Shown: piece by piece, positions 57,018-64,000 of the stretch
Layout: each line of letters starts with the position of its first letter
Position numbering within the stretch: position 1 is the stretch's first letter
Source: Macropodus opercularis
Taxonomy: Eukaryota; Chordata; Actinopteri; Anabantiformes; Osphronemidae
NCBI GenBank assembly: GCA_030770545.1
Contig: CM061106.1
Location: 17,629,001-17,693,000 of the forward strand
Reading direction: 5' to 3'
DNA: 64,000 nt
Position numbers and translations under genes: made by a program
Notes under the pieces: generated by a model
Seen by the model: the letters and a program-made list of their open reading frames with translations, nothing else
Told to the model about the DNA's origin: nothing
Database searches by the model: none

Positions 57018-57672
57018 TGTTACGCCCCCTCTCAGTCTGGCTCGGTCTAGTGGGAGGAGTAGGCCCTAACACCAAGTAACCACAGGAGCAGTCAGTGTTT
57101 AGTAGATACTGTTTGTTTATTGGTGCACAAATGAGGTATGGGTCAGGACACAAGTACAGGGTAAGAGGACTGGTCTGCAGCTGTGCCAAATAAAAGAACT
57201 GAACAAAACAAAACAGGGCCTGTCTATCCAACTATTCTGAGAAACAAAATGAACTAAAAGGCCTGTCTGCCTACTCTAAAAACAGTAGGTTCAAAACATT
57301 ACAGGGGGAGCAGCAGCTGTCTTACCTGGTGTGTCTAACAGAAGTTTCAGCTGTGTGTTGTATGTGTACAGGGTACCCCCAACTTACCTAAATCCAGCCT
57401 CTTACCACTATACAGGTCTCAAAGGAGAACGAACACAAAAGCCTAGCCAGAAGCATCTGGTCAAAAGGTGGCAAAACAACAGAGAACAAAGCCTAGCTTC
57501 ACGTAGTAGCAGCAATATGGACGTCTGCTCAGGACCTTATGTAGGCTGCTGCAGATGCTGGGTGGTTCCCGTCATTATGAACAGGCCAATCAGGCGGTGT
57601 GACCCTGGGGAGAGATGACAAACAGCACAGACAAAACTACAGTTTCCTCCCTCGCCCTCCTGGCACGTAACA
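57018..57672. mobile_element. Solo LTR with perfect 5-bp target duplication
   Basis: 655 bp, starts TGTTACGCCCC and ends GGCACGTAACA, so the ends form a TGTTACG/CGTAACA inverted pair. ACTAT flanks both sides (57013-57017, 57673-57677). No interior, so it is the product of LTR-LTR recombination of a gypsy-like element. Strand is not decided. Confidence 0.85.
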
Positions 57673-58745
57673 ACTATTTTAACTACTACTTAACTATTTA
57701 CATTCCTTCAATTCATTGGCTTTACCGTGAAGGAACAGTTTTAACGTCTTCTGTTAGATTATCTGTTGGTACTTCATTGATTATTAACTGGGTGTAAATG
57801 TAGAGCAGGGGTAAAATTTAAAGAGGTCCGGTTATGCACATTTTTTGGAAGCAAAGGTCCAGAAGATTATAATGTCTAACTATTTACTGTGATATATTAA
57901 GTAGCCTGCATGTAATCAGTACTTCACTGTCAAATCAAATTAATTCAGTACAATTCAAAAACCTTTTGACAAACTGAAACTCCAACTGAACATATATTTA
58001 CAATGTAATCTAATTCATGAAATAAAAGCAGGGCTGATTTTCAAAATAAGCAAGAACACAAATGTTCAAATAAGAGCTTAACTTAAAGGAAATAAAGGAA
58101 AGGTATAAAAAAAATATTTTACAATTTGAATCAAAAGTCTCAACCAATTTAACTGGTAAGAAAAACCTGAACATATCTTAACAACTGAACAGTTTTGGAG
58201 GCTCATCTTCTTCCCCTCATATATTTAACCCACGTACAGGACTCACTGCTGGGAGGTATTGTCTGTCTTCGGCCGTTTGATCCAACCCTTGTGTCTGTTT
58301 TTGAGCTTTTGTAGCTTCTATCGTCTGTCTCTCCCTTTGTTGTCGCTAGCTACACGCAACTGTTATCGCCGTATGTGTTTGTTAATTCCTTTGCAACCTC
58401 GAACTTCCTTTTAGCTGCAGGTGCTCTTGAGTCGCAAAATTTAGCGCCTGTGATCCACAGAATCGATTGGCTAAGTGAAGTCACGTGGTTAACGCACATT
58501 CAATTGGCCTTCACCAAATAACTACCGTAAAGATCACAATAGCCGCGCCGATTAAAAGTAAAGTGCTCCGCTAGATTCTGAATCAAAACGTTCCGTTTGG
58601 TCTGTAGCTCCGGGTCCGTATGGGACAGCTTCTGGGTCCGGATCCGGACCGCGGTCCGCCTGTTAGTGACCGCTGATGTAGAGGCTTCATGTTTGACGTC
58701 CTGACTCACATTATTGGGAGTCGCTGAAAATTTAAGGATTAATAT
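57673..58745. other. Non-coding stretch
   Basis: No gene or repeat family recognised. A minus-strand open frame at 58500-58709 has no identified domain. Confidence 0.4.
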
Positions 58746-58749
58746 GTGT

Positions 58750-58985
58750 TGTTTTGGCCAGATTGTTCCTCCGGAGGGTTAAATGATTAGGTTCTACTAT
58801 TAATGCATCCTAGAAATATTGGATCTGTCTAAATTCTTAAAAATTAATGAAGTGATTCCTATTTGGTGTTTAGAAAGATATTACTGTCCATGGATAGTGA
58901 CATAGTGACTTTGATGAGATCTCCAGTCCCATATAGCAACATACATGGGATTGTTTTTGTGGCCATAACTGACTTTTTGACTTAA
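58750..58985 (+). repeat. Dispersed ~240-bp repeat, copy 2
   Basis: Homologous to 35998-36235, same orientation, with scattered substitutions and small indels. Confidence 0.75.
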
Positions 58986-59329
58986 CACCTGACTTGTGAC
59001 AGACTTTTTATTTGTTTATTTTTATTTATCCTAAGCATGCTCTATGTAAATTCTGATTTAAAGATAAGATTGACAAAGAACAAACAAAAATGTTCTTCCT
59101 GAGAAGGCAAGAGTTACAGAAGCTGTTACTGAATTCAGTGTAAGTACAGTTTATTGTTTTATCACTTTATTTGCTGTAGCAGTATAAAAGGTTTCTTTAG
59201 TTTTGTTTGATTTTTCAAATGTTTTACAGACTCTCTGAAGGACCACACTCTGGTCTGAAGTTCTATGTGACCCAACAATCATTCTCGTTGCAAAACAGAC
59301 CCCACCAGCAGCTACAGAAAGAAAATCAT

Positions 59330-60440
59330 AGCTCATCTCAAAGAGCTGAAAACAGAGCAGCACCTGGGTGAAGTGAAAGATCCACGAGTTACAGACTTTC
59401 ACAGACCACATAAATGCAGTGGACAGTAACATCAGGTTCACCAGAGAAGACACCAAACAACAGACTGGCCTTTCTGGACTGCGCAGTCATTAGAGGGAAT
59501 GACGGCGGTTTAGAAATAGAAATCTACAGGAAACCCACCCACACAGACCAATACCTTCTGTTTGACTCTCATCACCCCCTGCAGCACAAACTAGGAGTCA
59601 TCAGGACCCTGAACCACAGAGCGGAGAACATTCCCACTTCCACTGTAGCCAAGAAGAAGGAAAACATGCATCTAAGGGCAGCTCTCAGGACCTGTGGCCC
59701 CAGATGGGAACATCAACAAGGCTGCGCCTCGTCCCAGAACAAGGACAACGGAACAGCCTGACACCCAGAGCCAACGGAAGAATCTGGTCATTCCCTACAT
59801 GGCCGGAGTGTCCGAAAAGCTTAAAAGGATTTTTAGAAACTACAACATACCCGTCTACTTCAAACCCACCAACACCCTCAGACAGAAGCTTGTGCATCCA
59901 AAGGACCCGACACCAAAACATAAGAGGAGCAACATAGTATATGCAGTTCAATGCAGTGAAGAGTGCTCGGAACTATACATTGGTGAAACCAAACAGCCAT
60001 TACACAAGAGGATGGCCCAGCATAGGAGGAACAACACATCAGGACCAGTATCTGCCGTGTATCTCCACTTAAAGGACAAAGGCCACTCATTTGAAGACAA
60101 CAACGTTCACATTCTGGACAGAGAAGACAGGTGGTTTGAACGAGGCGTCAGAGAAGCCGTACATGTACAGGTAAACAGCCCCTCTCTCAACAGAGGTGGA
60201 GGCCTCAGACACAACTTGTCTCCCATCTACCATGCTGCCCTTTCAGTTATGCCCAGAAAGATCAAGACCACTTCACACGTCCCCACAAAGGAGACACTTA
60301 ACGACCCTGTAATGGTTGGAGACTGCGACTGTGTCTACCGTGAGGGTAGTTTAGGTTTCACACCTACTCATTACCCTAACACACCCTCTGTTTGCATAAC
60401 GAACCCATTCTTCACAGGTGTTAAGTGAAATCAAACTGGA
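59330..60440 (+). mobile_element. Penelope-like element, RT C-terminus and GIY-YIG endonuclease
   Basis: NIRFTREDTK is followed after a frameshift by NNRLAFLDCAVIRGNDGG and EIYRKPTHTDQYLLFDSHHP (RT C-terminal part). After another frameshift near 59700 comes KNLVIPYMAGVSEKLKRIFR, then the GIY-YIG core VYAVQCSEECSELYIGETKQ, PLHKRMAQHRR, KDKGHSFED and FERGVREAVHV, up to the TGA at 60426. RT catalytic part missing. The endonuclease frame (59694-60428) is open over 244 codons, so this copy is younger than the one at 46235-46730. Confidence 0.88.
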
Positions 60441-60444
60441 GGAT

Positions 60445-61960
60445 AAATTAGTGGTCTTCACCAACTTCCCACAGACTGATGAAGCCACCTGGATAGGTGG
60501 TGAAATGTTTCTACTAACTAGAAGAAGTCCAGTTGCCATGACTCAACCTTCAGATTCTCGTTGCATTTTGTAATTTGGTGATTTCAGTCTACATTCATAC
60601 TTGCTTTGCTGTAACCAAGAGTTTTATTTTTCAAGCCATATCGCCTTCACCAAACTGGAAGTTCATGAAGAGTGAACCTGGTTGAATCCAGGTGCCCATG
60701 ATTCTAATTTTTTTTTCCTTTTAGCACATCTGACTCATGGTTCAAACCATGTGTCAAAGGGGAGGAGATATCAAGGTCTTGGGATTTTTGTTTTTTGGGT
60801 TGAAATTTCAAGTGAAATTTGAAAAAAATAAAGGGGTTTTATTATAAAGGGAATAAAGGAAGCACTGGAACTAGATGTCCAACCACTAAAGACAAGGTGT
60901 ACAGTGGTAGCCGTTAAAAGTGTCATGCTCCACTGCATTAGTTTGCCATTTCCGCCGCGTTTCCACTGCATTTTTGCCGAGGCACAGAGTGCGTTATGTC
61001 AAAATGACCTGTAGGTAGCGATCAGCTGACACTCATAGCCTGGTGATGCCTAGTCCTACAACAACACAGCACTGTACCAAGAATTTCTGTTATAACATAA
61101 CCTTATTACGAACGAGTAAATGAGTAAGGTTCACTAAAATGGCAAGTTATATAAGACAAAATATATAAATAAATATAAAATAAAATTATTCCACGACAGC
61201 TATATACAGTCAGACTAGTGCACCTGTGAAGCCTACAGTAGCGTGTATTCTGTAGCTTGGTGGTTAAGGGAGAGCAAATAGCATTTTTGCAAACAGAGTT
61301 TGAAACTTGCTGACCGTGTCATTTTAATTTCTGAAAACGCATAATTATATTCAACTCATAACAGACATATGGACGCGCATTTGAAAGACATAATCCTTGA
61401 CATAACATTGTTGTTTACATTGTCTTCTGCGCTGTCTTCTGTTGTAAAGTGGGGGTAGCGATGTGATCAAACTTTCCTGGTTTTCACTCACTGTATCTAA
61501 ACAACACTGATTATTTACTATAGAGAAGGCTTCATATAGGAATAGTGTTTTATGGTTTTTCTTTCTATATGAAGCTCCGTATATTATCTACAAGAGAAAA
61601 ACAACAAGGTGAAGTTACTTACCTAACCATAAAGAATTCCATAAAAACAAAATGCGAGATGCAAATTAACTTTACAAACAAAAAAATGCCGCAGCACAGA
61701 TTCCATTTTCTTTACGTCGGCCTGTAAAGTTCTGCTTGGTCCTTTTGTGTTTTTAAACATCTGGCCCACTCAGCTGACTGTTCTGATGTTTTAGCGCTTC
61801 ACCTGATTAAATCTGTAGTAAATCCTGAACTGTTCACTGTGAACCACAGAATCTTTCAAGACACATAAAAAAAATGACATGGCGATTATAATGTTGCAGT
61901 GTACGGAAGACAATAAGACACAAATGCTGTTTTTCAGATCAAAATTCAGAGATTCTTGAA
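60445..61960. other. Non-coding stretch after Penelope fragment
   Basis: 61375-61445 is the inverted match of 9330-9420 (a dispersed repeat). 61255-61320 (GGTGGTTAAGGGAGAGCAAA, GAGTTTGAAAC) has weak tRNA-SINE features. No gene. Confidence 0.4.
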
Positions 61961-61969
61961 AAAATAAAA

Positions 61970-62040
61970 TCCATGAGTGGGAATCAAACTGGCTTATGTG
62001 GTGTAGTTACAGTCACGCACCACTAGACGATCAACGGGAC
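61970..62040 (-). repeat. tRNA-like remnant or SINE head
   Basis: Minus strand reads TCGTCTAGTGG (box A-like) and, about 30 nt later, AGTTTGATTCC (box B-like). The T-stem does not pair, so it is not a functional tRNA. Confidence 0.3.
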
Positions 62041-62049
62041 AGAGGGTCT

Positions 62050-63460
62050 TTGTTTAACACGTAGGAAACAACTATTCTTTCACAGAAACGCCACTCAGCT
62101 GTGGAAGTTACGGAGAACACGGGACAAGGATTTTGATTTAACAAGGAAGCTTTGTGCTTAACTATCACCACATTTGACCACAACACAAGTCTGTCTGCGA
62201 CCAAACAATTTTTTTTTGAAAAGATTCGACCCACAAACTCCAGGTATAGGTAAAAATGAAGTTAACTACTGGATCTGCTACTCAACAAAACAATCATCCA
62301 GATCCAGCCAAATGTAATTTCACACTTGCCAATATTTGGAAAGATAAGCAATGGTTATGGACAGTTTAGGGGAGGTTTTTTGATTTTACTTTACTGTCAA
62401 CAACAAACAATAACATTCAAGCATCCAATTGACAAATACTTCAGTTGAACTTTAATGCTGAAATAAAGGGTTATCTCCATGGGGGCTGCTCCCAAATATT
62501 ATTATTAAATAAAATTAAGTATGTTTAATTAAATATTAAACTAGGACATTATAGGTCAGCACACTTGCTGTTGCAGAGTGATAAAAGCTCAGTATGAGAT
62601 TCGGATATTTATGTTTTCCAGTGCAATCATAAATATTCAGACCATTGATCCACGTTCCTTTGTGCACATCGACAGATAGCTAAACAGCCAGTATGTGCAA
62701 TAACGGACCTCCCAGATAATGCCACTCTTCTTTACCTTATCCAGTACTGTTAATCTTTTGGAACTGAAATAACAATGAAAAGAAAGCAAACATGTAAACT
62801 GGCGGTACGACTGAAGTGGCGTTGCCTTACCTTACTTACTGAAAGACATAGTATTAGCTGTCTGTTTACATATTACAGCATGAGATGAGATCAACTGACA
62901 CCAACTTTAATTCCATGATGACCGCTAATGTGGTATTTTTGATGTGTGTGTTTGTAGAGAGATGGGCAACAGTGCTATATGTAGTCAAAGATTGTCTATA
63001 GAACATACTATGTACTGTAACACCTCTGAACGAATGTCAGATAAATACCAACCAATTTTTTGTTCTGAATCTGGAACAAAGTATCAAAGAATTTGGAAAT
63101 AACTAGTCATTGTCCAGTAAAAACACGCTGTGCAATGGCATGGTTCACAATGAGATTTTTGGCACAAACATTTTATGCTCTTATTTTTTTTTGGGGGGGG
63201 ACAAAAATGCTGTTACTGTCTACTTTATGCAGGATTATCATGCAACAAGAGAAGAAAGTGGACTGAAGATGAAGTTCATCTGGAAATCTGGAATGTCTAA
63301 AGTGCATAGAGACATCCCCGGTAACATTTAAGGGGAGAACTTGGGAGGGAGTTAAGCTTTATGTTAAAAATCGCATTGACGTTTTAAAGCGAGACTCTGT
63401 GAGAAGAAGGTACGAAGGCACATTAACAGCAATCATACACTAGACTGAGGATGATCTGCA
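62050..63460. other. Non-coding stretch
   Basis: No gene recognised. It includes a T9G8 homopolymer run around 63186-63200. The open frame at 63110-63331 has no identifiable domain. Confidence 0.4.
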
Positions 63461-63465
63461 TCTAC

Positions 63466-63611
63466 CAACAAATAACAGACTGCAAGGCTGGTATTGTCTA
63501 TTTTGTTTCCTGGCTTTGGTTTGATTTCTCCAGTTATTCATTTGTAGGTAGCTACACTAGTCATGGCCATATAACTAAATAAATACCATTTTTAGTGCAC
63601 TGCATACACTT
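63466..63611. repeat. Direct repeat, left copy
   Basis: Imperfectly repeated at 63737-63882: AACAGACTGCAAGGCTGGTA vs AATAGACTGCATGGTTGGTA, and CATTTGTAGGTAGCTACACT in both, ending TTTTAGTGCACT. Confidence 0.75.
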
Positions 63612-63736
63612 TAAGTTGTGTATATACAGTGGTTTATCCTGCTAGGCTACGTGATTCAGTGACTTTATATTTGGCCAATTCAGTGATAATGCTGCAACAA
63701 TGTTAGCTTGCACATTGCTAAAACAATAAATTATTA

Positions 63737-63882
63737 TAGTAACAAACAGATAATAGACTGCATGGTTGGTATTGTCTGTATTTTGTTTTGATTTCTCCAG
63801 TTGCTCATTTGTAGGTAGCTACACTAGGTGTGATCATGTGTACCTATACCTAAATACTGTTTTAGTGCACTTCATACTGAAG
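63737..63882. repeat. Direct repeat, right copy
   Basis: Counterpart of 63466-63611, about 270 bp downstream. The unit may continue outside the window. Confidence 0.75.
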
Positions 63883-64000
63883 AAATGTAAATAGTTGAAA
63901 GCTTAGATAGCAGGATGCAGGCAGAAAAGAGAATACGCTTAACGTTTTAAAGTATAGTTTAAAACATATCAAGTTTAGAGAAAATGCAAGAGGTCAAATG

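Noticed and set aside
57018..57672. Solo LTR as a relative of the gag-only element
   Set aside because: Both begin TGTT, but termini and internal sequence differ (TGTTACG vs TGTTGGGGG) and target duplications are 5 vs 4 bp.
61970..62040. Functional tRNA gene
   Set aside because: Box A and B are approximate and the T-stem does not pair; better explained as a SINE or tRNA-derived remnant.
54201..64000. Possible B30.2 exon for NLR-B
   Set aside because: I looked for WEVE, DYPAGSLSFY and PLYPGF-like coding and for a VEPGGVRW linker; none found on the plus strand.
1..64000. CRISPR arrays, bacterial operons or phage
   Set aside because: Spliced vertebrate-type genes and eukaryotic transposons throughout; direct repeats present are transposon, LRR-module or minisatellite repeats.

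Overview
The window looks like vertebrate, most probably teleost fish, nuclear DNA. The evidence is spliced genes with canonical GT/AG junctions, two NLR genes with the fish-type PYD / FISNA-NACHT / 58-codon LRR exon layout, and a typical fish repeat load: L2/CR1-like LINEs, Tc1-like elements, Penelope-like elements with GIY-YIG endonuclease, LTR elements and a CAATTCAATT-type dispersed repeat. I do not name a species.

Layout. 1-4.5 kb: no gene, one 42-bp minisatellite. 4.54-5.86 kb (+): a three-exon class A GPCR of 285 aa, followed at 6.81-6.99 kb by a dead duplicate of its middle exon. 7-11.3 kb: repeats and a decayed LINE on the minus strand. 11.3-27.3 kb (+): a complete NLR gene (NLR-A) encoding PYD, FISNA-NACHT, five LRR exons and a C-terminal PRY-SPRY (B30.2). 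Its exons sum to one open frame of 1220 codons. Its introns are full of transposon debris: Tc1, gypsy integrase, LINE 3' end and short LTR-like elements. 29.0-35.3 kb (-): a structurally complete but non-autonomous LTR element. It has two 1.5-kb LTRs, a 4-bp target duplication, a tRNA-Met-type primer site and a polypurine tract, with only a gag-like ORF inside. 35.4-42 kb: LINE and Tc1 relics. 42.5-54.2 kb (+): a second NLR gene (NLR-B), a recent paralogue of NLR-A, with PYD, FISNA-NACHT and eight LRR exons. It has no B30.2 exon that I can find, and a 7-nt net deletion in the eighth LRR exon creates a terminal TGA. 54.6-64 kb: LINE (-), a solo LTR with 5-bp target duplication, a Penelope-like fragment (+), and sequence in which I see no gene.

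How the genes relate. NLR-A and NLR-B are head-to-tail duplicates with near-identical NACHT exons and homologous introns. The LRR exons have multiplied as exon-plus-intron modules. By family knowledge such proteins are cytosolic innate sensors or inflammasome-type scaffolds: PYD for signalling, NACHT for nucleotide-driven oligomerisation, LRR and B30.2 for ligand recognition. Ligands cannot be read from the sequence. The GPCR is an independent gene; its position beside the NLR genes has no evident functional meaning.
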